A stretch of 64,000 nt of DNA from Strongylocentrotus purpuratus (GCF_000002235.5 NW_022145609.1:33544630-33608629); one strand, 5' to 3'. Positions 39,401-55,360 are shown, counted from the first letter of the stretch. Notes: generated by a model not told the origin, from the sequence alone. Numbers and translations are program-made.

Positions 39401-42400
39401 TTAGAGGATGGTCATGTATATAGTCCTTCAGTCCCCTTTGTAGACAAAAAAAGCATATGAAAGTAAGAAAAGAGTAATTTTGACAAACATATGTGGTAAT
39501 TATAATACAATTTATTTACCCGTCGAGCAGGTCATGCCAGTATAACCTGAAGCACATGTACAGGTATGAGAGTTGACACCATCTGCACATGTCCCACCAT
39601 TCAAACAGGAATACGGATCACAGTCGTCAATATCTACAATGGGAAAGTGGGGGTGGGGGAGATGGGGTTAATGGAAAAGCCATCGGATAACGATATATTC
39701 CTCCATTCTATGAAATGTGTGTATTTCATCACAATTCATGAAGTGAGAGTAATGGTTTTGATTAGTTCGATGAAACATTCAAGGATACATGATATAGTTT
39801 TCCAGAATATCATTTGTGTTTATTTCATTATAACAAATATTTTTCTTTGTCGTACAGTAAGATTGTAATGAAGAAGCTAAACTGAATAATAAAAGGAATT
39901 AATTTTTCCTCACCAAAAAAAAATGAGCACCGAGATGACTTCTTGTTTTTGCTTTGCCATCAAAAGGTAACTTCAGGAGAGGAGATATAGATCTACATGA
40001 ATGCTCAATAAATTGAAGAAAGAACATTTAGTCCTTCAGACAGCTAAATAGACATAAGGTGGTATAAATGTTTAGGAAAAGAAGAATTTTTGACAGCATT
40101 TCTTGGGTGGTCTGCAGAGAATTATGACACAATTAACTTACTAGTTGAGCAGTTCATTCCAGTATAACCTGAAGCACATGTACAGGTATAAGTGTTGACA
40201 CCATCCGTACATGTCCCACTATTCATACAGGGCTTAGGAGAACAGTCGTCAATATCTACAATAGGATAAATTCAATCGAAAAAGACATGGTATTCAGGTA
40301 TATTCCTCCATAGTTTGAATTGTGTGTATTTCATAATGAATTAATTAGTTGAATGAAAAGGACAAGGAATTATGATATAGTTTTTCATAATATTACTTTT
40401 GTTTATAAATAATTGAGATTGAATTTAAGAAGATACACTGAATAATAAAATACAAACTATTTCTTTCACAAATATACAAAGTGGCACCGAAATGACGTCT
40501 TCTAACTACTATGTCATCAAAAGGTAACTTTCAGGAGATCAGATGTAGTTCTATAAATAAATGCTCAATAGTTTGAAAGAGAGAGAGGATTGGTTTCCAT
40601 CGAAATGAACCAATAGGGACAATGCAAATTTCCAGGGATAGATAACAGTTTCTATTGCTCAAGACGACTGTCTGTACGGTTCTGAATTGCGAAAAATCAT
40701 CCTGCATTAATTTGTTTTTGTACACAAAGGCTGTGCCCCTGCATCGCTCTAAAGGCGAAAGGGGGGGGGGGCACTTGGGCGCTCTTGAGTTTTCGCAATT
40801 CAGGGGGCTGAACGCATGCCCTTTCGAGCTTTCACGCTCGCAGTGCACTACGATATAATAAGGTTCTTTCTTACGCGCTTGTAGTGTCCTTTGCGCATAC
40901 ATTAACTTCGTAACTTCCCTCTATAGAGGAAACCTGGATCCGCTGCTTTCAACTGCAAACTCTCTCTTAAAATCATACATCAATATATTTGTACGAATTT
41001 AGTGTTTAGTGTACCTATCGATATCTAAAGGAAAATTTGGAGTAGAAATATAAATCGCATATTTCATTAATGACATCAAATATTTACATGGAGAAAAGTA
41101 GGCCAATGGAATATCAATGATCGAGCGAACGGCACTGAATTCCAATAAAAAAGTACATTTTATTTTGTTGACAGGGAGAAATGTAAAGAAATATATTACT
41201 ATGAACAAATATTTCATATAACAAAAACACCATCCGTAAAAGCCATAAGGCTTGTTAATGGAATGCACCGGGCGTAAAATAGTATAGGGCAGGTGCAGGA
41301 AAATGGAGATCGCGGGGAAATGGAGATCACCAAGCTTGAATCCATCACTGTCTGTCTGTGTTGGCTCCAATATTGCTATAGCGCCTTCGGTGGCCGTTAA
41401 CAACACTACTGCATATATCCAATTCATTTTGAAGACTACAATATGCTCTTTCTCCAAGAAAATCGGAAAAATTGACCAAGGTAACCAATTTTGATCGTAA
41501 CATTTTGCTCTGATATATAAACACAACTTTCACTGAATGTTTTGGTGTATGCAGATATTTAGGGGTGACTCTTAAAAAGTAGTTTTAAAATGAAGTTTAT
41601 GAAGTGTGCCAACCATCACAGAAAACTTATGGCCATTGTATGTTGTGAATGGGTGTTGCACAGCACATTATGAATGGTGTCTGATCAGAAATGTGTGCAG
41701 GTAATGGGGAACACCAGGTCCAAGATTTATTATTATTATTATTATTGTTATATGTATTGGTATATAATGATCGACCAGCAGCACAAGGTTGAAAGGGTCA
41801 ATGTACAAAGGTAGAGTGATGTCTATTATATACATGTACAATAGTATTACGAAACATAGTAAATAAATCTGTAACATAATGACAATACAGCAGAGTCATA
41901 TTGCGTACGTTTATGTACATTACGTGAAAGGATGTACTAGCAGATGATATACAAGAGCAGGGGAAGGTATATGGCTCATGAAAATGAGATTGATAAAGCG
42001 AATGGAGTAAAGAGAGAGAGAGAGAGAGAGAGAGAGGATGGGGAAAAGGGGAGAAACAAAGAGAGAAAGGAAGAGAGAGATAGATAGAGAGAGAGAGAGA
42101 GAGAGCAGGGAATGGAATGATCATAATCAAATAAACATATTATTCCTAATTACATGTAATGCATTCATGAAAATTAAGACTATAGAGAGTCAGATTTCGG
42201 CGAGACAACAGTAATCATCATACTGTACCAGTACATGCTAGAAGAGAGAAAAGGGAAGTATAAAAAAAAGAAGGAGAGAAGTTTGAAGAGAAAGAAAGAG
42301 GGAGAGAAAGAGATGGGGGTTATTTGTTGTGAATGTCGAGTCTGCCGAGGACAGTCAATGACCCGATGCTGGTTGGTTAATATTTTGGGTCACATTGTTT

Positions 42401-45400
42401 CAAAATCGTTTAAAATTTACAGTATGTTCATTGGCTGCATATATCTCTTGCAAAAAGCGTTTGAACTAACCTTAACAATCCCTTTTTCATTTAAATTGTA
42501 TTTAAAATGTCTTGATTTGTGACGGTCCCTTATTACCTGCACATGCAGGTAATGAGAGACCTTTGGTGCTGACGTCATTAATCATTGTTATCTTATTAAT
42601 CAGTTACATCATGCCCACAATTTTGTTACCAAATAAAGAGAAGAAGTTACTGAAGAGAATACAAAACTTTCTGTATGTGTAACATTTTTCATGTTTATGT
42701 AAATTATGTAAATGTGCTTAAGGGTCTCCAATTCCCTGCACCTACCCTATGTTTTAATTAAACAAATTAATGAATTGCAATTCAGTATGAATACTGGCAT
42801 ACTTCAAATGAAATGGTTGACAAAACAAAATCGTAACAGCGTAACTCACTCATTCTCTCATCCTTACTTTTTCTTCCCCTCCCCCCATCCATTACCCCCC
42901 AGTTTGCTCCTATATTTTCTCTTTAGGTTATTTACCATCAGCATATTTCATGTTATTTTAGGTCTGTAGCCTGTAGGCCAAGGAGGAAGGATCTAGAATC
43001 ACAGATTTATATGAATCATGCAATATTTGTTCATAAACGTTGATTTAATGAGCTGGCCTTTTCTTCTGTTTGAAATCATATTTGTCTTAACTCTAAAAAG
43101 GCCGGGCTATTTGACGTCTTAGTACGGCTGGGGGGGGGGGGGGCATTATGCCTCCTTAAGATCTCGCCCGTGAAACGGCTGATCTCCGCGAAAATGGGCA
43201 CGCATGTCAAGTGAAGTGTAAAGAATAATATGATGATTTCATTTTTTTGAAAAATTCAGCCATTTGCATATTTATGGTAATTTATGCAAATAAGGTCATA
43301 AAATAACATTTTACCCATAAATCATATATTATTCATATTTTAGCATTCTTTTTCATCACATATATTCTTTATACCATTTAAAATAATAATACAACAAACA
43401 ATTTGGAAGAGCCAGCTTATTCCTTATGTTATCTCTTGTTTTGATCATTTCTTATATGTATTTCCTTGTTTTCTTAACTTATGTATTTTTTTTGTTTTTT
43501 TTGTTTTATTTCATTTCTTACTACAATTCAACTATTTTGATCTCAAAACAAGCACCTTAACTTTAAACAAGACCCAATAACCAATGTTTGATCTATTTTT
43601 AGGAAAAATGACATTTCCATATGTTTTGTACACAAATCACAAAAATTTGCTATTTTGGGGCTGGCATGCAAAGACCAAAGGTCACATGACCTTGTAACTG
43701 TAGGTCCGATTTTTATATTTGTTTTTAAAGATGCGCAAGACTCGAAAGAAAAAAGTCAACGAGTGGGGCGCCATCCATAATGGCACCTGGGCCTTATTAG
43801 GGTTAATGAGAAGCAAACCGTTTCAAGAGTGAAGTTGCCTTTTAAGAAATAACACCGACGGGTGCTTTATATTAATTACCTAAATCACAAGTAGTTCCGT
43901 TGTAACCAGGTTCACAAGAACAAGTGAATATATCGACTTCATCCTCACAGCTTCCGCCATTCATGCAGGGGTTGCTTTCACATTCGTTGACATCTAAAAC
44001 CAAATATTCAAAACTAAAAAGGAATTTTCTGCAAGATACCAGCAAAACTGATTTCCGTATACATAAATGCTGTTTCCCCATTTGAAAATAACAAACAAGA
44101 GAACTTGCGTACATTTGAATTGTGCAAACTCGTAGGGAATATTATTTAAGGAGTGGAGATGGTGGACACTTGTGTGAGAGCTTGAAATTCAGTGAACAGA
44201 TAATAATAATATTTTGTTTAAGCACATTGAATCGTTTACGTAATGCATTATACAAATTCAATTCATTTTATATTTTTATTCTGAATGTGTTCTTCAATCT
44301 TAATGAAATAAAAATAATAGTAAGCACTGTACTATTATTGCCCAGGCAATAGCCGAGCAGCCCTGATAAGGCGCTCTGGAATTCTAGGAATTTCTTCCTG
44401 CTGGGTACTCATTTACATCACCTGGGTAAAGAGTGGCAAATGCGGATTATTATTTTGCTAAAGGACATGAGTGCGCGGCAGGACTTAGAACCGCCGTCCA
44501 CGTTATCCACAGTCGGTAGACGAAACCATTAGACCATGACACCTCTACATAAACACTTTAAATTATTATTTCATACTCAGTGAAACAGGTGTTTTCATTT
44601 AATGTACAGTTTTATCACATTAATTAAATCTGAAAGTGATCGATTTAGTATTAAATGTCACACCGTACCCTAATTAACGATACTATAGAAGACAGGAAGG
44701 AACAGTTTCATATGATTCTACTCTTACCCTCAAATACATGGAAGCCTCCTGGTCGCGAAATGCCACCTGGTAGAAAGTAGTTCTTTGGCCATGAATGCCG
44801 AGATCCTTCATTTACTCCTATACCATTGAGTTTCCAATCGGTCCACATCAGAGTTCCATGGTGGAAGATAATATCAAATGGATGATGGAGCGTACCATGA
44901 GAACTATCTAGAAGGAGTTTCCGGTTACTGCCATAGAGGTCTGAGGATTCGATCTTGTCCAGGTAAGCGTCGCACCAATAGAGCCGTGAACCTGGAAAGA
45001 AAGATCCGGGCCCTGTTACACAAAATTAAGTGATTGATTGTACGTTTGATCAATCTTACAGTCAATTATCATAGTCATGAAATAATGATAGCAATCAATT
45101 GCTAACTAGTTAAATTTGGGTTACTTGGCCCAGGTCCTGCCAATGCATGGCAAGAAACTGGAAAGAAGGAACTGTCAGTAGTTGGTAATGGAGAATATGA
45201 GAATTGAAATTGAATGTAAGGTTTGGAATGATTCGAGAATGTAAAGAAATTAACTTCATCTTACTGAAAATATCATACACTGCACACAGAAATGGGTATA
45301 TGGGACTAAATATGCATGGAGTATGAAAGTTTGGTCCAAGCTTATCAGCTATTTTGGTCATATCTAAAATACATCCAGGTGTTACATGGGTACCCAATAG

Positions 45401-47926
45401 GATGCGACGGTCATTATTGGTCAAACAGTTTTTGAGAGTCAAGTAACGCCTGGCTGGAATGCTCCCCAGGAAGTGGAGATTGTGTACACAGTGTGTGCGG
45501 GCAAGCAATGAATCCAATGACCGGGGTAATAGTATATCTGTAAAGCGCTTATAGACATTGAATTAAGCGCTATACAAGCGAAATATGATTATTATTATTA
45601 TTTGATTACGATGATAAATAAAACCTTTTAGGATGAACATTTCTGAAATTATTGAGTTTACCCATTTTTATAGACCTTTAAGCTTTCATGAACATCACAT
45701 CTGGACCGTCAGGGGAAAAGCTTGAGAATCTCTGTTTCATGCTGATGACAAAGTTTTAATTTCAGTCCATCTTCATTTTGTTTTCAATTCCTTTTTCATT
45801 GTTCTTGTACAAGTATTTTACATGTAGAAGCTTACTTGATATGAACTTGACTACCAGCATGGTTGTTCCCATAGGCTTTTTAAAGGTTGTGAGTGTATTG
45901 TATTTAAACTTGAAAACCCCAAATTTCGAAAAGAGAAATAATTGAAGATTCCCGGAATGAGGAAATCTAGCAATTTTAAATGAATTAATCATATTTTCAT
46001 CAATGTTGGTGTCTGTTTTAGAATAGTTCAAAAATAGGTTCGGTATCATGAAATAATGTGACCAGCATGTCAAACTCACCTTCTCTATCATATGTGATAC
46101 CGTTAGGCCAGCCCAAACCTGTGTTGATAACAACCTGCCGATTCTTGCCGTTGAGGTCGCAAAATTCTATTTTTGGAGAATCTCCCCATTCCGTCCAATA
46201 CATCATTCTGAAATTAGGTGTGGCTTATTAATCATCTTATCAGGTAGTTTAATAATCAAAATGAATTTAATTATGTACAGACGATATTTAAATTGAAAAA
46301 GCCATAATTCAAGCTTCTCCCTGCGTAACTACGTATATTTTGAGGAAGACTTGCAAAATTAACGTTGGTTTGGATAAGAAAAAAGATTCATGATACGACA
46401 AACGTGACTAGGGCTTGTCGAATCAGGCAATGAAGGATAAGAAAGGTACATTGTGAAGGTTGTTTTATGATCTATGCTCATCAACTGATGTATACGCCTT
46501 GAATACATGTTAAATTAATGACCCAAACTTTTTGATTGAGTTGTTCAGAAATTAAGTTTTTTTCAAAAGCTAAGGCTGCACAGATTATTACAATGCGATT
46601 TATTATTTTTCTATTTGGAGCCATAAGGGTGTAAATTCATATACTATAACACAGAGTTAACGCATTTCTGGCTCTGAACTGATACTGTGCTCATATTAAG
46701 GTCTATCTCAAGGGATGCTCAAGGCTCCTTCCTACAAAGTATATAATTATTACCCTTGCTCTAGCCAAGCTGCCCTTAGGCATTCACGGAATATCTTCCT
46801 ACCAAGTACCTAATTACTACGCCCTGATGAAGAATTGCTAATGTAGATTAGTGGTTCGCAAAACGACATTAATGCCGCGCCGGGATTCGGACACGAACCA
46901 TGCAATCCACAGTCTGACACCCTACCCACTAAACCACAACACCTTTACTTTTCATACAGTCACTCGCAAAACATGGAGCAATATCAAAATGAAACCTGTT
47001 GGTTGATACGATGATTATCGCTCTCGGTTTATCGAGGTCTGAAAGAATGTTGTGTCTGCCTGTGCCATTGGGGTGCACTGCTTCTATCGTGTTGTGAAGT
47101 GCATCAGTCCAATATATGGTCTTGGTTTTAACATCAAAGTACATTCCATCAGGTGCTGAAGAGGAAAGAATTGAGGCACGATAATAAACGTTTATGATCA
47201 GGTTCATAGAGGGGTTTTCAATGTGTTTATAATTTCCAATTGTTGTCGAATGTGATTGGATTGTAGAGGGGGTAAAGGGTTTTTACTGTGTTCATCGAAG
47301 AAGTTCAATGTTTATTGCAGAAAATGCTACGTGATTTCCGTGATGAATTAGGAGAGAGAGATAAAATGGTCTTCAATCTAGAATTGGGAGAGAAAATGCA
47401 CATGCGATTGCAAATATTACATGAATACGTTAACACAACAATACCTATGCAGTTTTATCTTATATTTTAGAGGCTGTTATCTACCTGATTAGCTTTTTCG
47501 CTACGCGATGAATGACGCAACTTAACTCAAATTCCACGAATTCATTTAGCAAAAATAATATGTTCATCATGAAAAGTCTGAAGGCCAAGTATGAAAGATC
47601 TGATGAAAAAAAAAAAATCGAAAACGAGTGACAAAAAAATGTTGACCAACTTACTCCCGAGCCCAGCTATAACTGTTTTCTGGTTAGTCCCATCAATGCG
47701 CGCTGAGCTTATTGTAGCGGCAGAACTATCCGTCCAGTAGACGATGCCGTCTACTGGGTCATAGTCAACGGCCACGGGAGTTTGAAGACCCGCAAGGGGC
47801 AGCTGGGTGAAGGTGAGGTTGGTCGCTGTTGCCATGAATATCGCACCTTCGGCTAAGTCGGTTACAAAGACGATGGAATCTGTTTGATTACGATAGTAAA
47901 TAATAATAATAATCATGTTACTACTG

Positions 47927-47957
<31 letters not shown>

Positions 47958-50900
47958 TAATAATTAAACTAATAATAATAATAACACTAACAACAATGAT
48001 AACAGCAATAATAATGATAATCACGATTGTAATAATTATGATAATAATAATGATACACCTGACGATGGCCTGTACTGCAATTGAAGAAGAAGAAGAATGA
48101 TAGTTATTATAATGATAATAATACTGATGATCAGCATCTTATTTACCCAGGGTAGTTGCATGAGTATTTATACTGCGCTTGGATTGAGGGTCAAGTGAAT
48201 GAACATACATTGAAAAGGATTGGCAAGTTGAACAGTTTGGGAGGCATTTAATATAGCTTCTAAGTTTTCTTTCTTAATTCAGTACACAAATCCAAGCACA
48301 TTAAAGGTTAATATCATTATTATTCTGACCAGGTTCATCAGAATCGCAGCTGGCTTCATCCAACTCGTCGTCACAGTCTATTAGTCCATCACATCTCCAT
48401 GATATTGGTATGCAGAGCGTATCATTGCATGTGAACGCATCTTCTAGACAATCTTCTCCTGCCTGTATTTCGTAAGCATCGCCTGCAGGTGAGGTAATAA
48501 CATAAGCAATAAATAATGATGATGATGATAATGATAATGATAATAATACTAATTGTAATAATAATAATGATAACAACAATAATGATAATTTAATGATAAT
48601 AATGATTATAATTACAACTATAAATTTAATTCATCATGAGGACGATTTAGGTGGTCTGTCTTCAATTCTTATGATCAGTTAAAGGTCAAAAAGAAAAACA
48701 GTGAAGAAAAAAATTGTTGGAGACGCTCGGACTCGAACCAGTGATCTCGAAGTCGGAAGTCAAGTGCGTTACCGATATACTAAAACATTTCCCATAGCGA
48801 TTACACGTAAACGGAAAATGGTATTCTCAAATCCCACTTTGCAAGTGAAATATGAGCATGATCCCGGCATCTGATCGATAAATGATAGCTAATCGTCTCA
48901 GCTACAACATAGTCGAAGCTGTGACGTCCTTTTAAGGCACTGCCGGGCACGGCCCATCAGTGCCTAAACAAATTAGGGACTTTTAGATTTGCCGAACGAC
49001 AACGTGGATTGCTACGATCGACGTCCTTTTAATGCACTGCCTTGAATGGACGTCATACGTATCAGTCCACGCAAATCTAAAAGTCCCTATTGTCACACGC
49101 GGCAGTCCACGCTCTCGTCGTGTAAATCTAAAAGTCCCTATTGCTCGCAAAAGACGGGAATGTAGAATCCAGTTTTGAGAAAAAGTCATTTCTCATAGAG
49201 AATACACGCTACATGTGAAAAATTGACATGCCTCCTTTAATCGCAAAAATACGCCATGATGCCTTTGTCAAAATGAAAAATAGATTGAACTACAATTGTC
49301 GAGAATTGTCTTAGCTAGAATATATCGAAATTTGGAAGAAAATCGATCAATATTTACAGATACAATCAATTTTCAAAAAATATGCTGACGTCATAATATG
49401 CAAATTACAGTTTTGTGTTCGGAAGCCATTATGATGATGTTATGAATTAATTGAGGGTCAAATGAGACGTGAAATCATATCTAAAATTAATACTCTATCA
49501 AAATATTTAAAAAATTGGGGTCACCTTGCATCCTAAAGAGTTACAATGGATTTTGTATAGGCATGTTTTGCCCATATATGCTATGTATTACAAGAGCTCG
49601 CACGCACGGACATGTATCTTAAGCGGACGCTCATTCCGTTGTTAATGGTCAGAAAAAGGTGAACAAGGTATCAAAATGCTTGGAAAATGTGCCAAATATG
49701 ATGACAGAGAAAATTCGGTGGTTCTATGTTCCAAAATTCCAGGACGCGCGAAAACTCGCTCGCATGCGCGTGTGTGCATTATTTTGCGAAATGCTTAAAG
49801 TGACCGGAAACGTATGCAAAATGAATTTAAGATGATTTAGAGCGTTTTGAAATTTTGCGCGCGCGCGTTTTTTGACCTGAAATTGACCGGACGGATATTG
49901 ACCTTAATCAGGATAAATATGAATGAGAAATGACCTTTCGTTATGAAGAAATGATCATGATGACAAACAAAAAAATGGCGCCTGGATGACGTCATGAAGA
50001 CTTGATGATCTTGAAAATGTTCCTGTCACGTCTCATGACAACGACGTATGACTGTGCCAAAATTGAAAGAAATTGACTAAACTGATCTTGAGTTATCCTC
50101 GGAACAAAAAAAAGGGGGGGGGGGAATAAATAAAAATAAAGAATAAATATATAAATAATAAAGAAAGAAAATTCTGACGAAAACAAAAGGTGATCTGTCG
50201 TTGACACTGACCGACCACCTAATAAAAATAATGTTAACAGATCAGTTGAGGGCACATCTACAAATAACAACTAAATATCAAGATATCTTTTATTTTAAGC
50301 ATGGTAACTGTCAATCTGTATATTCTAGAAATAATCATAGCCAAACAAATGGAAGTGCTTTATGATCAATTTTGTTTGCCGTCTCGAAGAGAATGTTTAG
50401 ACCTTCTTACATTTATGTATCTAATTCTGAGTGAGGTACACAACAACCAAACATAACGTAACTAAATGCCGAACCTTCTGTTAGAAGAATGCCATGTTGA
50501 GTCTCAAAATAGTCATGTATCAAGATATTCGCATAGATTTATATTTCGTCAAAGCTAGTACTTATAGCATTTACGATCGGTCCATAAATAGATGGTGTGT
50601 ATATAACTTGAATAAACAATATCCTGTATGCGTCTCAATGGGTCTTCATAGTTTTGTATAAATGCCCTTTCAACAGGAACTCCCCGATGCGCACACTAGG
50701 AAAATAAATCCTAAACACCTTATGTGTTATAAATTCATGGAATAACTAATAATAAAGAAAGAAAATTCTGACGAAAACAAAAGGTGATCTGTCGTTGACA
50801 CTGACCGACCACCTAATAAAAATAATGTTAACAGATCAGTTGAGGGCACATCTACAAATAACAACTAAATATCAAGATATCTTTTATTTTAAGCATGGTA

Positions 50901-52078
50901 ACTGTCAATCTGTATATTCTAGAAATAATCATAGCCAAACAAATGGAAGTGCTTTATGATCAATTTTGTTTGCCGTCTCGAAGAGAATGTTTAGACCTTC
51001 TTACATTTATGTATCTAATTCTGAGTGAGGTACACAACAACCAAACATAACGTAACTAAATGCCGAACCTTCTGTTAGAAGAATGCCATGTTGAGTCTCA
51101 AAATAGTCATGTATCAAGATATTCGCATAGATTTATATTTCGTCAAAGCTAGTACTTATAGCATTTACGATCGGTCCATAAATAGATGGTGTGTATATAA
51201 CTTGAATAAACAATATCCTGTATGCGTCTCAATGGGTCTTCATAGTTTTGTATAAATGCCCTTTCAACAGGAACTCCCCGATGCGCACACTAGGAAAATA
51301 AATCCTAAACACCTTATGTGTTATAAATTCATGGAATAACTAAGTGCTTTGTGATTTTCATGTTTACCTGTGTTCACTAAAGGAAAACAATCACTTGTGT
51401 TTTTTTTTCGTTGGGTCTAGAAAACCTCTTCGTTATCAAACGGCCTTCAAGTCAGTTTTTTAATTTACATGGAACCATAGTTGATACTTTTGTCCTCAGT
51501 GTAGCATAACAGAGTTATTATTTCATTATTTGTGTTAACCAACACTTTAACTAGATCAAATTGACACTCTAATATATGATTTCCCGGCCAAATTCACGTG
51601 TTTGTCATTCGAATTTATTTACTTTGCATTTAAGTTAGCGCAGATCGGCTTTGCCATGCCAATTATCATTTAATTTTCCAGTTTTTGTATTTAATTTAGG
51701 ATTTTGGTCAAAGGGTTTCACAAATCTGTCATTCAATTTAGAAACTGCTCAACTAGCATTCAAATTAATATTCAATTGTCGTAACGTAATTTTTATCATT
51801 CAAATTAACACCTGTCATTCGTATTCCTAATGTTTTTATTCAAGTTAGGAATGTTAGGGGGAAGAAATGCAACAAACTTTTAAAGTTTTTGAATAATCCA
51901 TTTAAAATGCATGATTTGCCATTGGGGTCTAAGCTGTTTTTCCATTTATTTATTTTCAGGACAATGCAGATGGTTGTAGTCAGACATAAAGTAAAGAAGG
52001 GGCGAAATCAAGGGATACGGCATTTCTGCACGGACATGTTCATATACTCGGGAAAGGTGGGGGTACCCTCAATCGCCC

Positions 52079-52128
<50 letters not shown>

Positions 52129-55100
52129 CAGACTCGGAATTTTACAAAAGTAATTCACATCGTCTTTTATACCCAGCACACCCCTCTTTTTTTCTTAAAG
52201 AGTTTCATAATTTAACTTGCCCGCCAGCAGATCGATGGCTAAAGACATGGCTAAATAATGAATCATGTTCAAATTGTTGACTCTAGTCCCTACCCCTGTC
52301 ACAATATTATACACTTCTTCCATAATGAAATTTATGATGAAATTATGATAAATTTATGATGAAACATAAAGACAAACAACTTCCTTACATGAACATTTAC
52401 AAATATACTGAGACCATTAGGTCCGTATAGATGCAAGTCGTTTTTTTTTTCTTCTTAACAATCAAACTTATATGCTGATGAATATCAGATAAATCTAATA
52501 ATTATGAGTGTATAAATGCAAGAAAATGAAATATGATGAAATACACATGAAAAAACAATCTTGAAAAAAAAAGAATGAGCTATAAAAAGTGTGTAATAAA
52601 CGAGAAATGTATAGTGACCATCAATTTAAGTGCACAAAGTGCTAATTTGAATGCTACAAATGAATTAGAATGCGTTGTCAGAAAATCGTGGTGCGCCAAA
52701 TCGAATGACCAAATAGCAAAAGAAGGACATTGTTCATTAATTGAATGAAACATACGTAGATTCTAACAAAAATTTCATAGATTTGAAAACTAGAAAAGTG
52801 AATATAAACCCGAAATATACCTGACTGCACTAAAACCGTCGAATTTGAACGCAAGACAAATTAATTTGAATGACAAACTCACGAATTTGACCGGGAAATC
52901 CTATAATTCATATTCATAACGATATGTTTGGTCATATCTGTATTTCAATAGTTTACATGCCGGGTTGGGATTTAAACCCTCAAACCTTAAATGTAGAGTT
53001 AAAGATAAACTTGAGTTCTGGTAAAAAAAGAAAATGAATTCTCACAGAATCTAACGAAACTTACACTGAATGTTCAAGATTACAAATAAATGTCATGTCA
53101 TGCCAAACAATTTTGGAAGAAAATGTATACTGGCTGAGTAATGAGCATAGAAAGATAAGGAAATCAGGGTAGTACCAGCCCCGTCACAGTGTGTGTTGTC
53201 CCATATACATCTTTCTGTGTAAGTGATTATTACTTTACCAAGACTCTGCCAAATTTATGATGATTTTGATGACTACAGAACCTTGCATTACACACCATTA
53301 CTTACATGCTATATGATCAACTTTTCTGATTTATTCCACAGCTTTTCTTTCACAATGCAATCGCATTACCAGAACTAAAGTTTATCTTTAAGTTAACGAA
53401 CCACCGTATCCCGACTGCCCCTCAAGATGATGATACGTTGGTACTCACCGTAGTAAACATGTATTCCTGTTGCTTTCTGAAACTGGTTCAAGCTCGTAAT
53501 GCCGGCCGAGGGACCCCCTCTCTTCGCCATGAACCCGATGCCTCGGTAGGAGCTGTCGTCCGTCCAGAGAGGAGACCCTCCATACCATTCTACATCCACA
53601 GGCTTGGTATTTTGGTAGTAAAGAAGAATCTGGTGGTCTTCACCTAGCGGGCCACATGACTCCACAGTTCCTTTCATGTTATCCAACATAAAGAGACGGG
53701 ACCCTAGAGCCACACAAAGAGGTAATGGGCAAGTTTATCTCAATTATATGAAGGGAAAAAAGACAAGTTAAGGAGAAGGCGAGAAAACAGACAGAGAGGG
53801 AAACGAAAAGACAGAAAGAGAGAGAGATAGAGACGAAAAGACGGAAGAACATATTACATGGGGCCAATCGGGATTTAATACGACTACCGACGACGCGACC
53901 GCAGCATTCACGTGCGTGCAACATACGCGAAACCGAAGCGCGAGGAAAACTTCGATCTGTTTCGCCAACGTTAGCGCGCGCTGACCCAGTTAATTAAGTC
54001 CATTCGTTTACATGCAGTTGTCCAAAAGAAGACGTAGATGGCGTTAACCAGTATTTCCCGTGATACACTCCCTCTAACTTGGTTAACTGATGGCAAGAAG
54101 AAGAAATAGTGAATGCCAAATGTGGTTCTAGGACACCTACTCCCTGGACATCCACCTGGATAACCACCCCAAGTCACGTACCCCCTAGGACAACTACCCC
54201 CGGGCAACCATCCCCTAGGACGACTACCCCCTGGAACAACTACACCCTAAGACAACTACCCTCTATAGCAACCACCCCTAGGACGACTACCCCCGGACAA
54301 CTACCCCCTGAGGGCTAATTGTCCTATAGGATGGTTGTCTGGAGTGGTAATCTGGGGTAGATGTCCAGGGGGTAGGTGTCCGGATACGGAGAAATGTGAA
54401 AGATAGTTGAGCTCTGGTAAGCTCTTTGTCTGGGCGAGTAAAAATTGACATATGATGGATCCTGGTCGGTCACCAGCTAGCCTAAGATCAGCAGATATCT
54501 TATTGATACACGTCTGTACAGGGGTACAGACCTGACTACACATTCACATACCGTACCTAAACACAGGCGTGTGCCTGTACACACATCCGCCCACACGCAT
54601 GCTTACACTGTTACTATTACTACAAATATTTTCATCCAACACTATGACAATCAGTATAGCACGGTGATTGTTACCTCATCCCTTCCATGGAGAGAATACA
54701 GAACTCTTAAACAAATTATGAACACAGGAGGATTTGAATTTTGGACACGTGTCATATGCTAATTTTCAATTCATGCTCACCATGCCGATCAAATGCCATA
54801 CTAAACGGAGAAAATAAGGATGATTTCTGAATCGGTTGCGTAGTCGTGAAATTGCCTTCTACTCTTAATATCGTAGGAACGGTTCCATTCTCCAATGCAT
54901 ACAGGTCTCTGGAAGACAAAAATCAAATGAACCTCAAGTGAAATAATTTGAGTGAAAAAAGGAGTTCAATTGAAATTATTTTTAGTTATCAAGATATATA
55001 CAAATCGAAAGTAAAATCTGTACTCAGTACAACAAAGTGGGAGCCCTAACATGAAGGTCTATGCGATCAATTCATAACTTTCATTCTCCTTACAACTCTT

Positions 55101-55321
55101 ACCATCTTACTACTGTATATAGCCAAATTGCAGGGTCTAGTGGTTCACACCCGTCCTTGCTTGTCCTCGCCGGTGTGAAACTGCCACCAGTTCCCCGAGA
55201 GAGTGCCGTTAGTAACTTGCAAGAGCTACCGGTATTTACCTACCTTTGCAAGCAGCCTTCGTGAAAATGAAGGCGGTCATTGTCGCTTCGCGACAGACAG
55301 CTACTTCTACTACTACTACTT

Positions 55322-55360
<39 letters not shown>

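Noticed and set aside
42235-42522. Lysine-rich plus-strand frame of 95 residues
   Set aside because: Begins in an AG-rich microsatellite, has no domain and no supporting context.
45110-45517. 135-residue minus-strand frame as a gene
   Set aside because: No domain, next to a SINE-like tail, inside an intron of the receptor, and not flanked by matching splice sites.
47915-48100. Poly-leucine frame
   Set aside because: Product of the TAC microsatellite.
48715-48800. A functional tRNA gene
   Set aside because: A and B boxes are present but the acceptor stem does not pair, and tRNA-derived SINEs are common in this window.
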